A stretch of 64,000 nt of DNA from Plectosphaerella cucumerina (Eukaryota; Ascomycota; Sordariomycetes; Glomerellales; Plectosphaerellaceae), in the NCBI GenBank assembly GCA_020746995.1, contig JAGPXD010000003.1:1488001-1552000 (forward strand). Reading direction: 5' to 3'. Below, in pieces: positions 32,796-45,101 of the stretch (positions are counted from its first letter, which is position 1; each line of letters starts with the position of its first letter). The notes under the pieces are model-generated. The model was not told where the DNA came from, searched no databases, and saw only the letters and a list, made by a program, of their open reading frames with translations. Both the position numbers and the translations under genes were made by a program.

Positions 32796-35700
32796 GATGG
32801 CGGTTTAGGCAGTTTGTGGTGGTGGTGGTGGTAGTGGAGGTGTGCAGGGGGCGATGAGCCGGTGTAAGTGGTGCTACAGGTAGGTTCAATTGATTGATTG
32901 ATTGCTGTGAGTGGCAATGTGATGTTCGAATACAATGTTTGATGTCGATGCGGTCCAAAATCACGAATAGAGGCCAAATTCACCAGAATACTTATATCCC
33001 AAGCCCTTCGTGACTCTTCCTGAGGATCCCGACCGTGGCGCGGTGCGTCGCCGACGATAGCATGTTGTGGTGTGATGTGTGATGGGCGGTGGGGTGATGC
33101 TGGAACCAAGGCGGGAGCGCTGAACGGCCCAGCCCAGCGCTCCATGGCCGCATCCGGGCACGTCAATCGACTCGCGGTCGAACGACTCGGCGTCGACACC
33201 GCGCGGTGCCCGTTCGAAAGCCCGCCAAAAAGCCCCGGTCGCTGGCCCAGATCGTGTATTCGCCTCGATTTTGCCGTCGCCCAGATCACGGGACCGGCGG
33301 ACGACCCCGGCGAAGGAAGCATTTGCGTCATCGTGGCTCCGCAGAATCAGACGGTCGCAAGGCGTCGCGCGAGGGAGCCCGACAAAGAGACGTAATCATG
33401 TCTTTTCGATTTGTGATTCGGCGGGTGCCGCCGTGAATGTACCTTACCCGACCAGTATCTACCAGATGCTTAATCGGAGACACAAATGCAACGTTTGGTC
33501 CCGATTCTTCAGAAGTAATGTAAAAAATCAAAAGAGCGTGCCAGTAACTTCCCTCCTACCCCGAGGTTTTCTTCTTGTCTGATCTGCGGGAGAGGGAGGA
33601 AACCCGCCGCTTGGCTCGGAGCTCGCCGGAGGGATCAATTCAGCTCTCTCGGTCGCGACATTTCCCGATGTCTCACCGACAGACCGAGAGAATCCCAGCC
33701 TGCTGAGTCATCCATTACCTCGATGTCCTCGGCGCATGCATCATTAAACTTCCTCGAGACCAGCCATCCCATCTGATGACAAGAATTCTCGTTTGCGAAC
33801 AAAATCCGAGTGAAGCCGGAATCTGGAATACTTCAATAATACTTTTACGGTCTTTGACCCTAAGTAAGAATGTGTTAGCAGAGACGAAGCGATGGCAACG
33901 ATGGTGGATACAATGCGATTGAGAATTCGCTAAGTCTCAGGTCAAACACGCCCCAGCTTGCCTGCGGCCCATGACCATCAGCTTTGAGACGACTGTTTCT
34001 TATTATGTCTGATCTCGGCAAAGCAGCTTATGTTTATCGCAGGGTGACATTGGACCACGGGGTCGGGGTAGAGTGACACATTCTTTCAGCGGCAAGTCCC
34101 AACACTGTGGTTCCTATGACACAGCGCCTGCCCCGGCCGCTGGCATCAGCTGTGGCATGCATGGCCGAGTTGACATCCGGCTATGCGGCAAGAAAAGCTC
34201 CAAACTGAAAGGTAGGATCAGATTGCTGCAGTGCAAGGCATGGATCATAGGCCCGATGCGGTCTCATGCGTGGCCAACGTGCGCTGGTTGCGGTGTCAGC
34301 CGCCCAGGCTGCCTGCATCCATTGATTCGGGCTTTTATTTCAATAGGCCAGTGAAGCAATAGCCCTGGAGGCCTAAATATTTGTTGGACAATTTCAAAAA
34401 CCCGGCTGAGATGGTTGTGACGTCTCGCTCATCTGGTGATGTCGAGGTGCGTGGCCGTAAGTTGCGCCAGACTTGCACCACCTCGCGTCAAACCCTACCA
34501 CATCGCCATGCCCAAAAGAAAAGTAAGAAAATCACATCCTTCGATAGCAGATCTCTGACAAGCTTTCTCACGACAAAAGTCCCATCCAGCGTACCTTCTC
34601 TCGGCGATGCGATGTGCCATTTGTTACCTAACAGCAACAGGTGCATCGCCCCGCTGTATCTGCTAGCGATTCCGGCACTTTATACTCTGTGGACCCCCAA
34701 AGGCTTGTTCCCCGGAAAAGCCACCGCGGCCTCCCGCCGGGCTCCCGCTCGAGCTTAAAAGCACGACTCCACCTCCGCCAGCATCCGCCCCAACGACAGC
34801 AGCATTGCAGCGTGACGGAGCTCGGCTTTAAGATGGATGACTCGCCCAATCCCGGCAAGAAAAGACCGTTGGTGCGCCAAAAGGTTCTCCCCTCCACCAG
34901 TGTCCACGTCGCATCCCCTCCACCACCGCCGATGTCCTTTTTCTCCGCCTTGGTCGGTGCCCCCTAATCTCTGTTGCGTCAGGTGGAGAGAAATCACCCC
35001 CCGGCTGAAGTGAGCAGCGCCAAGGGGGGCGACGGCAGAAGCAGAGTATGGCCGCCAATTACCATCCATCGTGGCCGGGCGGCTCATCGGTTGGCGGTCG
35101 CTTCGGAAAAGCAGCCCCGCCGCTTGCAGTCCCGTCGTGCTTCCTGTCCTCCGGCAGGGGTGGGTGCCCGGTCAGCCACCGGCAAACCCCTGACCTATTT
35201 TGCTTGCCTTGCCAGGCGGTCAAGACGCCCGCCCGAAGGCAAGGCTAGCCCCAGGACAGCCGGGCGGCGACGAGGTCTGGCCATTGATAGGTGCGGTGGC
35301 CAGTGGTGGCTTGTCCCGGACTGGACGAGGTCCGTCAGCCTTGGCCGACATCTCGGCTGATGCTGTCGACGAGGCCGCCAAGCGGCGCGGTGATCGCAGC
35401 GACGCGTCCAGAGAAGGAGGGAAAGCAGAGGACAAAAGCCGGCGTTTGTTGGCCACGAGTACCGCCGGGGAGGCTCCTCGACGGAGCAATATCTGATACG
35501 TGGGCTGGAATTCGTCCATCTTGGCCTCCCCCAGGGTCGACGGCGGCTCGGCGCAGGGCAAAAAAACCCCAGGACGACGGCCCCATGGGGGGGCCAGAAT
35601 GACCACCGTTCCACCATTGAGCGTCGCGCCCGGAATCTTGTCTGGCCTTGGCTCGACTCTTAAACCGTGCCCGCCCCCGCCCATCCTCGCCCTTGGCGGC

Positions 35701-36167
35701 CAGCCAAGCTCCTCTGCCAATAAATGCCAATGCTGGGCCATGCAACTCCGGTTTCCACCCTTCCATCCTGCCCGCAAACCCACCCGCGCCGCGCCCTTCT
35801 CCTCGGTCGAAAACAGACGAGTCTCATCTGCAGTGCCGCCCTTTCTTCTCCACCGGCCGTCAGCGTGGAGCGTGGTCGTTGGCGGGGAACCCGCGCATCG
35901 ACAATCTGATGGGATGGATGGATCCCGGGGTGCCATGCCGCCGTTCGGGGGGATGGGCGCGAAGGAGGGAGGGATCGCCTGCAGCAGCCTGCCAGGTATA
36001 AAATGATTGCCGGATGCCCGCCGATGATTACCTACCGCTCTCTCGCCAGATCGCCATCTCCTCGTCTCGGATTGCAGCCAGGACGATCGAGTCTCCATCC
36101 TCAGGCTTTCGCGACAACCACACCACAAGACGATCAGAGGGAACACAACCCTCCCCTGCCGCCCATC
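32796..36167. promoter_or_regulatory. Large divergent intergenic region (3.4 kb)
   Basis: It separates the small membrane protein (-) from the MFS porter (+). The left 1.8 kb has mixed composition. The right 1.5 kb, from about 34650, is GC rich with many C-runs and G-runs. A 374-codon open frame on the minus strand at 35220-36344 overlaps the porter's first exon and has no protein-like features. A TATAAA is at 35997-36002. Confidence 0.45.
35997..36002 (+). promoter_or_regulatory. TATA box of the MFS porter at 36168
   Basis: GGTATAAAATG, 166 bases before the ATG at 36168. Confidence 0.5.
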
Positions 36168-38336
36168 ATGACTCTCCTCCAGTACATTGTGAGGAACGAT
36201 GCTATGAAGCAGGATCCTGTCGAAATCTATGGTTGGAGGGCCTTTGCTCTCGCCTGCTCGGTGAGTTTTTGGTGGTGGCAATGAGATTGATGAGGCTGCA
36301 GACACCAGTGGCGACGAGCTCGCTCTGTCGACCAGCCATTTCATGAGCAGTAGTTGACGAAAATTCTAGGCCTGCTTCGGTGGTCTTATCTTCGGTATTG
36401 ACACCGGTGTCATCGGCGGTGTCCTTCGCATGCAGGAGTTCCAGGAGTGAGTCCGACCACCACCACCACCACCACCCCCGAGCCCGAATCCCAGCTCTCC
36501 GAGACAGAATGAGCATTATCTGACACTCATGTTCATAATAGGCTCTACAATCTTCAGGACAAGACCGCTCTCGAGCGCGCAAACCTCAGCGCCGACATTG
36601 TCAGCACCCTTCAGGCCGGCTGTTTCGTCGGAGCTCTCCTCGCCGCCCAGGCCGCCGACCGCTTCGGTCGCAGGCCCGTTCTCATCTGGGGCGCTGGTGG
36701 TATCAGTGTCATTGGTGTCATTCTCCAGGCTGCTGCCTCCGGCAAGCTTCCCGTCATGTTCCTCGGCCGGTAAGCAGCACTCTTCATCTGGGCATGAAGA
36801 CAGCCATGCTGACCATCTCTTTACAACAGCTTCATTTCCGGCTTCGGTACTGGTACGTCTATTCGCTGAGTTATTACTCTCCGGGAGTCACTCATAGACA
36901 TTGGACAAAAAACTGACCGAGAACTCCAGGTTTCGCATCGATGGTCAACCCTCTCTATGTCGCCGAGAACGCTCCTCGTGCCATCCGTGGCGGTTTGACA
37001 GGCATTTATCAGCTGTTCATCGTCACCGGTATCTTTGTTGCATACTGGATGAACTACGGCGCCCTCCTTCACATCACGGGAACTGCTCGCTACATGGTCC
37101 CCCTCATCATCCAGGGCGTTCCCCCTCTGCTGCTCATGATCTCCATGTGGCTCTGCAACGAGAGTCCCCGTCACCTCGCAAAGCAGGATAAGTGGGAGGA
37201 GGCTCTGGCCGTGCTCTCCCGGATCCGTGCTCTTCCCGCCGACCACCCCTACGTCGCCGCCGAGTTCAACGAGATCAGGCTCGCTATCGAGGAGGAGAAC
37301 GCCATTCTTGACGGAGCCACCTGGTGGAGCCTGCAGAAGGAGATGTGGACGGTCCCCTCCAACCGCAAGCGCGCCATCATCTCCATCCTTCTCATGTTCT
37401 TCCAGCAGATGACCGGTAAATCCCCAGCCCCCACCCCGCACTTTGTGGAAAAGTTGCTCACACCTCTCAGGTACCAATGCTATCAACTACTACGCCCCTA
37501 AGAGTGAGTCTTTGTTGCATGAGCCCTATTTGGCTGTGTTGGGAGTCGTGGGAGCCCGTCTCGCGAGCTGGTTACCACCTGGGGTCCACGTGCTGCCAAC
37601 TCCAAAGACAGACTCCCAACAACTAATGCCACAGCCGTAAAAGAAAATTACTGACTCTTGTGTTCTAGTCTTCTCGACCCTCGGTGTCCAAGGTACTCAG
37701 AACGAGCTCTTCGCCACTGGTATCTACGGTCTCGTCAAGCTCATCGCAGTTATCGTCTTCCTCGTCTTCGTCGCCGACTCCCTCGGTCGCCGCCGCTCTC
37801 TCCTCTGGACCGGTATCGGCCAGGGCTCGACCATGCTCTACATCGGTATCTTCATTGTCGTCGCCCGCCCCGACCCTGAGAACGGCACCGTCTCCGCCGC
37901 CGGCTACGTCGCTCTCGTCTGCGTCTTCCTCTTCGCCTGCATGTTCCAGTTCGGCTGGGGCCCCGTGTGCTGGATCTACGTCTCCGAGATTGCCACCACC
38001 CGTCTCCGCGCCACCAATGTCTCCTTCGCTGCCGCCACCCAGTGGCTGTTCAACTTCGTCATCAGCCGCGCCGTCCCGCCCATGCTGGAGACTGTCGGTG
38101 TTGGCGGCTTCGGCACCTACATCTTCTTCTCGTGCTGGTGCTTCGCCATGACCGTCTTCGTTTGGTTCTTCATCCCCGAGACCAAGGGTCTCAGCCTGGA
38201 GTCCATGAACGAGCTGTTCGGTTTCCACGAGGATGTGGACAAGAAGAAGACCGACCTGGAGACTGCTTCCGTTGAGGACCGCAAGAACAACGTCACCCAG
38301 CTGGAGGAGACGCCCGCTCCTGCCGCCAAGGCTTAG
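36168..38336 (+). CDS. MFS sugar porter (hexose transporter type)
   Basis: Seven exons: 36168-36260, 36371-36447, 36542-36769, 36830-36852 (23 nt only), 36930-37415, 37471-37503 (33 nt) and 37669-38336, encoding 535 residues. Signatures run in order: [14 protein letters not shown] in helix 1, [108 protein letters not shown] and [18 protein letters not shown]. Twelve helices in the plasma membrane are expected, with import of a monosaccharide or a related compound. The mini-exons fall at helix 4-5 and helix 7 and were needed to keep the family motifs continuous. The gene lies between the GH26 and GH7 genes, which fits uptake of their breakdown products. The specific sugar is not predictable. 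Confidence 0.92.
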
Positions 38337-41023
38337 ATAGGTACTAGTATTGAGGACTGGCCTGTGCTAGACCTTGTTTGTTGGCGCCATTGTCCGGGGC
38401 AGTCCCGAGAGAGACTCTGGGGATTCCGCCGAGCATCATGGCGTCAAAGCACATGTGCGATTTCGATCAGTTGAATACATCTGCTGTTTGATTGCCTTTG
38501 AGGAATTCTGTGTCTGTGAATCTGCCTGACATGTGAATGATTTCTGTACTAGGAGGGGATGAGAAGCAATGAACACTGCCTTGAATCGCCTCCGAAGTTC
38601 AACGTCATATTTGCGATTTTCAGGGGCTGCTTGGAAAGGTATCGACAGACTGCTGGAATGTGAAGGGAAGACCGCAAAATGGTAAAATTGAAAAGTCAAA
38701 AGTTGCGCTTGACCTGAGTACTGCCAGGAAGCAAATGAATACATGGTACCATCAGAAGAGATTGTTGTCATTGAAGGACTTGCAGCGCGAGTTAGGGCTG
38801 GTAAGGGGACATGAAGACGCACTTTCGAAGCACCCCCTAAACACCGGCGGCCACGCTGGCCGGCCACCCAGACGAGTTTCTGGGCATTCAAAAGCATGAC
38901 CAGAATGTATTGAGTATCATGTTGAGCTTTGAGATTAACACAAAGATACCCGGCGTGTTCATGTTACTCTCTCCGGTGCTCAGTGAAGCCGGTTCACTCG
39001 AGCGCCGCCAAGTCGGGACGAGACTTGAACTCCCTGAGAGCCCCCGCAGCACTCCGCTGTCGGCATCCGCCCCCTAAAGTCCCCGGACTCCAGGCCACCT
39101 CAAGCCCACCAAGCGCCGAGCCGCAGGGATACGCGTCAGCTCGCTCACTTGGCTGGCAGACAAGTCGAGCGATGCCAATGCTCTGCGGCATATTCTTGAT
39201 GATCATTTCCAATTGCGCGGAGATCAAGCATCCCAAGAGCTCCGATGTTCAAATAGGGAAATACCAGACTTTTCTCGATATCTCATCACGGTGACTTTCG
39301 TGAGATCGTGACAGGCAGCGTGCAGCATGTCGTTCTTCTGATCGAGAATTCAAATGAACTTGAGACGATTGCTAGCCGCCGAGCCGCACCCAGGCTTCGT
39401 TACAGCGCATTCTAACGAGGCACACTGCCGGCGCTTATGGGGCTTCAGCGCCCCGTCCGGCGGGGACGGAGCCTGAGCAACCTGGCTCCATTGGGATGAG
39501 ATCGAACACGACACGATCCAATTTGCCCACACTTCAGCATGCTATTCTGGCCACGCAGCTGTGCTCGTCGGGATGAGTTTGCCTTCAAATAGATTGCCTT
39601 GACGTCAGCCCAGGTGGTATGTCGCGCCGGCAATGAGGAAAGACGTGGGGTATATGGGGTTGTCATCGCTGGCCGGCGGAGCTCCGTTTGCCTCAGAAGC
39701 TCTTCACAGTCTAAGTCAGCCAGAGGGCAAACGGTCGAATTGTGAATGAGAGTCGATTTCATCCTGCTATTGACTAAGTGTCATCGCACCACTTGTAGCC
39801 CGAACTTGCTCATGAGCCTCGGGATCTGCTTGCAATCTTCACTACGGGTGCTAGGATAATACCCCTTTTTTTCGCCGCAGAGCGGCGTACCTGCCACACT
39901 GAGGCTCTGCGCGGATCTCGTCGATCTTGGCAACGAAAAGTCGTGAGATGCCCTTGTTGCCCAAGCGAATGGAGACAGCTCTCGGCACGGAATGTGTTAC
40001 CTCCCTATCTCGACGGAAGGGGCAAGTGACCTGGGAACGATCAGTCCTGGACTCTGGGCGTTGTGGCATTCGTGCGGGGTGGTCTTGGTGTTCTGCTTGG
40101 CAGCTTCTTGGGATGGAGAATACTTGCAGGACGAAGAGAAATGACACTGGGAGTCCTCTTGAGCAAGCATTCGCCAATCTTGACAAGAAGACAGACATGT
40201 TTGGCAGTGTTGGCGTGCTCGAACTGCGGCATTCTAACTTCATTTGTTGACGCTTCTGTCATGTCTCCAGAGTGTCTTGATCATCATTTCGAGGCTCTCA
40301 CCACGTAAGCGAGGATGAATCTCCTGCGATAACATTAGAGCAGCCGCCTGGCCGGCGCCCGGACGCGGTCCACTTCAACGACCAGCGCTTTGCCGCTCGG
40401 CGCCGAGTCGGCGGCAGCCCTCCGTGTTGCACGAGGCGCCACCACATGATCCGCTCCCGATGGCGGACCGTAGGTTGCGAGCAGCGTGCGCCGGCTCTTA
40501 CCTGCCGAACATCGATTCTGTGAAGTCGATGCGCTCAGTCCGGCCCGAAGTTGCTCGTCTCCAATCCATCCCTTGTTGTTTTCTCGTCCAAGATCATGCT
40601 TGGCTGCAGCATTGCGGAGAGGAACTGATCAGTTCCTACAGCCAAGGCCAAACCACCTCCACAAGGAGCATATCCGGCGGAACGGGAGAACCTTCGTTCC
40701 AAAGAGCGTGGAGATCTTGCCAGTCGTGGTCAGGAACCACTCGGGCCGTCTCCCGCGGCCTCTCCCGTGATTATGCTGGCTCCACGAGGGTGGCTGGGAC
40801 GAGGGATAGCGGTCTTCCGAAGTTGCCACACGATCAGTTGGGGAACATCACCATCCGCATCTCAAAGCGAGTTTGTCAACCGGATCATCTTGCCTCAACT
40901 CCTCGGACTGGAACCTATTTAACATGACCGCAACATCCTCATTTTTCATTCTCTCTCCTCATCCTCATCCCATCCATCAGCAACAGGTTTAGCTGCAAGA
41001 GTCTCTCCCACGCCACCATCACA
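38337..41023. other. Intergenic region of about 2.7 kb with the GH7 promoter
   Basis: No gene is recognised. A perfect 6-bp hairpin, CCGTCC-ggcgg-GGACGG, lies near 39453-39469. The last 700 bp should contain the cellobiohydrolase promoter, but I cannot single out factor sites with confidence. Confidence 0.45.
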
Positions 41024-42693
41024 ATGAAGTCCAACTACTCCATCCTCCTCGCCATCATGGCGGCGGCCGGCGCAAAGGCCCAGCAGGCCTGCACGCTCAC
41101 GGAAGAGACCAACCCCTCGCTGACTTGGAGCAAGTGCAATGCCAGCGGCACCTGCTCTCCCCACACCGGTGGCCTGGTCATCGACTCCAACTGGCGCTGG
41201 ACGCACACCGTCGACGGCTACGAAGACTGCTACAGCGGTGCCGAATGGGTCGATTCCCACTGCCCTGACGGCGCGACCTGCGCTAAGAACTGCTGTGTCG
41301 ACGGCGCGGACTACCAGAACACCTACGGTGTCTCCACCACCTCCGACTCGGTCACCATCCGCCTCGTCACCGAGCACGAGTACGGCACTAACGTCGGTGC
41401 CCGTCTCTACCTGACCTCCGACCCCCAGAACTCCAAGTACCAAATGTTCAATTTGCTTGGCAATGAATTCACCTTCGACGTTGACTCGTCCAACGTCGCC
41501 TGCGGCCTTAACGGCGCCCTCTACTTCATCTCCATGGACGAGGACGGTGGCCAGTCCAAGTTCTCCGGCAACAACGCTGGTGCCAAGTACGGTACCGGAT
41601 ACTGCGACGCTCAGTGCGCGCGCGATCTCAAGTGGATCGATGGTGAGGTGAGTCTCCAGCCCCTGCCTCTGCACCTACCCCTGAGCCCCTGAGCCCCTGA
41701 GCCCCTGAATCGTTCGCACGCTTACACTTCTCTCAGGGCAACGTCGAGGGCTGGAGGCCCGTTGGTGACTTCGCTCCCAATGTCGGCATCGGCAACAAGG
41801 GCGCCTGCTGCGCTGAGATGGATATGTGGGAGGCCAACAAGGCTGCCACCTCGTACACTCCCCACCCCTGCTCCGACAACGCCTACCACTCTTGCGACCA
41901 GGACACCTGCGGCGGCACCTTCTCCGAGGACCGCTACGGCGGCTCCTGTGACGCCGACGGCTGCGACTTCAACCCCTACCGCCAGGGTAACCGCGAGTTC
42001 TACGGCGAGGGCTCCGGCTTCACCATCGACTCGAGCTCCCCCATCACCGTCATCACCCAGTTCCGCACCGGCTCTGACGGCAACCTCTCCGAGATTCGCC
42101 GTCTCTACCAGCAGAACGGCCAGACCATCGAGAACTCCGAGTCCACTGCCCCTGGCAACTCTGGCAACTCCATCACCGCCGAGTTCTGCGACACCCAGAA
42201 GACGGCCTTCGGCGAGTCGGAGAACCAGTTCAACGACTTCGGCAGCGTCGTCGGCATGGGCCAGGCCCTTGACACCGGCATGGTCCTCGCCTTCTCCCTC
42301 TGGACCGATGCCCACGCCTTCATGCTCTGGCTCGACTCGACCTACCCTACTGATGAGTCCGGCTGGGGCGCCGAGCGCGGCCCTTGCGAGAACGTCCGCC
42401 GCACGCCCCCTGAGATCGAGGCCGACCACCCCAACGCCAGCGTCACTTTCGGTCGTATTCGCTTCGGACCGATCGGTTCGACCTTCACCGAGGGCGGCTC
42501 GCCCCAGCCTCCCCTGCCCGGCACCACCACCACCGCTACTGCCCCGGCTGCTACCACCACTGCCGGCACCCCCGGCGGCCCTACCGCTCCCCAGTGGGGA
42601 CAGTGTGGTGGACAGGGCTGGTCCGGCCCTACTCAGTGTGTTGCTGGCACTACATGCACTGTCGTCAACGACTGGTACCACCAGTGCCTGTAA
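41024..42693 (+). CDS. Secreted GH7 cellobiohydrolase with C-terminal CBM1
   Basis: Two exons, 41024-41647 and 41737-42693, with an 89-nt intron; 526 residues. A signal peptide (1-19) precedes the mature start [15 protein letters not shown]. The GH7 catalytic motif is [11 protein letters not shown], giving E235 (nucleophile), D237 and E240 (acid/base). The usual residue after the aspartate is isoleucine; here it is methionine. [28 protein letters not shown] and [18 protein letters not shown] match cellobiohydrolase I. A T/P/A-rich linker follows, then a CBM1 at 494-526 with the WGQCGG, W and C pattern. It should release cellobiose from crystalline cellulose chain ends. The length and the full set of substrate-tunnel segments favour cellobiohydrolase over endoglucanase. 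Confidence 0.96.
41678..41708. repeat. 8-bp tandem repeat inside the GH7 intron
   Basis: Three full copies and one partial copy of CCCCTGAG lie within the 89-nt intron of the cellobiohydrolase gene. Expansion by replication slippage probably explains why this intron is longer than its neighbours. Confidence 0.9.
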
Positions 42694-43613
42694 GTCTGGG
42701 CTTGTCCCCGGCATCCATGGATGGCATCGCATCTGGCTCGCTTGAGGAGCACGGTCTCTCGTGGCACGCCAGCTAGGCAACAAGGTGGATGGTCATGATA
42801 AGTGGCGGACAGATTGGAGCAAGAACTTCACTAGCCCTGCCACGTCACGGCCAGAAAAGTTTGATGATGGTGACGAAAGGAGCTTTCTTTCTGTAAATAT
42901 CTTGAGACGTACATAGTCTGCTCAGAAGTACATACATACATTGTCTTTGAACCCGTTTCCTGCTTTCAAGGCCATTTAGAGACTCACCTATGCTTTAGCT
43001 TAGGTAACTGCCTGTAAACCCAGGACATCTCTTTGAAAGGGGAACGGGGCCCATGGTCCGACGTCTGGTTCTTACCACATCAGCTGGTCTTACTGCAGTG
43101 AAGCAAAGCAGCCAAGGCGAGCTTCCATGCGCACCAAACGCAGACCGCCGGCTATGTTCGGCAGGCCACTCTTACAGTTGACATCACAAACCGGACTTTC
43201 CCCCGTTCCTGGAGAAGTGCCGTGTGGGGTCTCCAGATGTCCCGCTTCAGGCTGAATTGCATGCTCGTGGGATTGCCCCTCCAAGATTGCAACACCAGAT
43301 GCGGAGGCGGCTTGGCCTTTGCAAACGAGCCCTCAGATCGTTGCCTCTTAGGATTTGGAGAAGATGTGCCAACCATTGCCAAGATGCTCACAGAGGGGAA
43401 GCCCAGCAGTGGCAGCCACTTCAGGCAGATAAGTCTTGTCACAGGAATCAGGATAGTCCAGTCCCGTCAGTCCGGAATACGACATTCGAACAATGACGAC
43501 GGCGCGATTTATCCAAAGGCCCACTGTTGATGAGTATAAATTCAGCACGTCCGGTGACGCTGAATGGTACGTGACGCCCAGTCATCCACTTGTCGTGCAT
43601 TCACTGCCTTAAT
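42694..43613. promoter_or_regulatory. Intergenic region with the GH30 promoter
   Basis: It holds the GH7 3' end and the GH30 promoter, with TATAAA at 43535-43540. No other feature is seen. Confidence 0.5.
43535..43540 (+). promoter_or_regulatory. TATA box of the GH30 gene
   Basis: GAGTATAAATTC, 79 bases before the ATG at 43614, at a spacing usual for strong fungal promoters. Confidence 0.6.
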
Positions 43614-45101
43614 ATGAAGCTCGCTTCCGTCTCCACGTTGCTGGCTCTTGCCGCTGCTTACTCCGTCTCTGCGGCCCCCGTCGACGAGTCCTGCGAAGAA
43701 GAAGCCTCTCTGACCGAGATCACCGTCCGTGCCGACATCAAGCACCAGAAGATTGAGGGTTTCGGCTTCTCTGGCGCCTTCCAGCGTGCCCAGCTTCTCA
43801 TCAACGTCACGCAGGATGTCCAGAAGGAGCTCCTCGACCTGCTCTACAGCACCGAGACAGGCATCGGATTCTCCATTCTGCGCAATGGCATCGGCTCTTC
43901 CAACAGCAGCTACAACGACTGGATGAACACGATCCTGCCCGAGTCGCCCGGCTCCCCTGATGGAGAGTTTAATTACAAGTGGGATGACTTTGACTCTGGC
44001 CAGTTCTTCCTTGCGCAGCAAGCCGTCAAGTACGGCGTCGACCGCATCTACGCCAACGCTTGGAGCGCACCGGGTTTCATGAAGAACAACAGTGATGATG
44101 CCAACGGTGGCGTTCTCTGCGGCCAACCCGGCACCGAAGGGACCTGCGAGTACGACTGGCGTCAGGCCTATGCCGACTACCTCGTCAAGTACCTCAAGAT
44201 CTACCGCTCTGAGGGCATCAACATTACCGACATTGCCTGGCTGAACGAGCCTGACCTCACGTAAGAGCCCCGACCTCCAGCAATGGTGGAAGATCTGACA
44301 ATGTCCAGTACCTCCTATGCCTCCATGCGGTCCAACTCGGAGCAGACGGCCGATTTCCTTCCAATTCTCTGGCAAACTCTCAAGGACAACGGCTTCGATG
44401 TCGGTATTGCCTGCTGCGAGCTGACCGGGTGGGAGGAGACAGTCGACAAGATCGCCGACATCCAGGCTCTTGGCGTCGAGGACCTTCTCACCACATGGAC
44501 GAGCCACGAGTACACCTCTCCCATCGATCGACCCCTAGACACGGACCTGTCCGTCTGGCAGTCCGAGTTCTGTGACCTTTCCGGGCGCTGGACGACTGCC
44601 TGGGACAGCGGTGTCTCGAACGGTGACGGCTGGTACTGGGCCGACCTCCTGCACCGCGCTCTGACAGTCGGCAACGTCAACGCCTACCTATGGTGGCTCG
44701 CCGTGCAGGACGAAGCGACGAATAACAACAACAATGAGAAGCTCATCATGGTCGAGGACGGCGAGTACTTTGTGGCCAAGCGCACCTGGGCGTTTGCCCA
44801 GTACTCGCGCTACGTCCGCCCGGGCGCGTACCGAGTCGTCACCGAGGGCGGCGACCTGAAGACGACGGCCTATGAGAACAAGGACGGCAGCTTGGTTGCT
44901 GTGATTCTCAACCCCGAGCGAGAGGCCACTACTGTGCGCCTGAGCCTCGTTACGTGCCACTTGAAGAAAGTGTCGTCGGTGCGCGCGTGGTTGTCGGATG
45001 AGGACCACGACATGGAGGAGGTCGATGTGACTGTCAACGAGGACGGAACGGTTGAGGCTGAGCTGACGGCCAGGGGTCTCATCACGTTCAAGGCGACTTG
45101 A
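43614..45101 (+). CDS. Secreted GH30 glycosidase, probably xylanase-type (GH30_7-like)
   Basis: Two exons, 43614-44260 and 44309-45101, with a 48-nt intron; 479 residues. A signal peptide (1-20) is followed by an acidic N-terminus. The TIM barrel starts with IEGFGFSGAFQRAQ. The acid/base is E212 in DIAWLNEPDL and the nucleophile is E302 in VWQSEFCD. GIGFSILRNGIGSS and YANAWSAPGFMKNN also fit the family. The C-terminal side beta-domain ends in VEAELTARGLITFKAT, typical of GH30. Fungal members of subfamily 7 act on glucuronoxylan or xylan, while other subfamilies act on beta-1,6-glucan. I favour the xylan group by overall resemblance, not by a diagnostic residue. It lies 920 bp downstream of the GH7 gene in the same direction. 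I chose ATG 43614 because signal-peptide composition starts there. Confidence 0.92.

Noticed and set aside
35220..36344. 374-codon minus-strand frame
   Set aside because: It overlaps the first exon and promoter of the MFS porter and has no recognisable motif.
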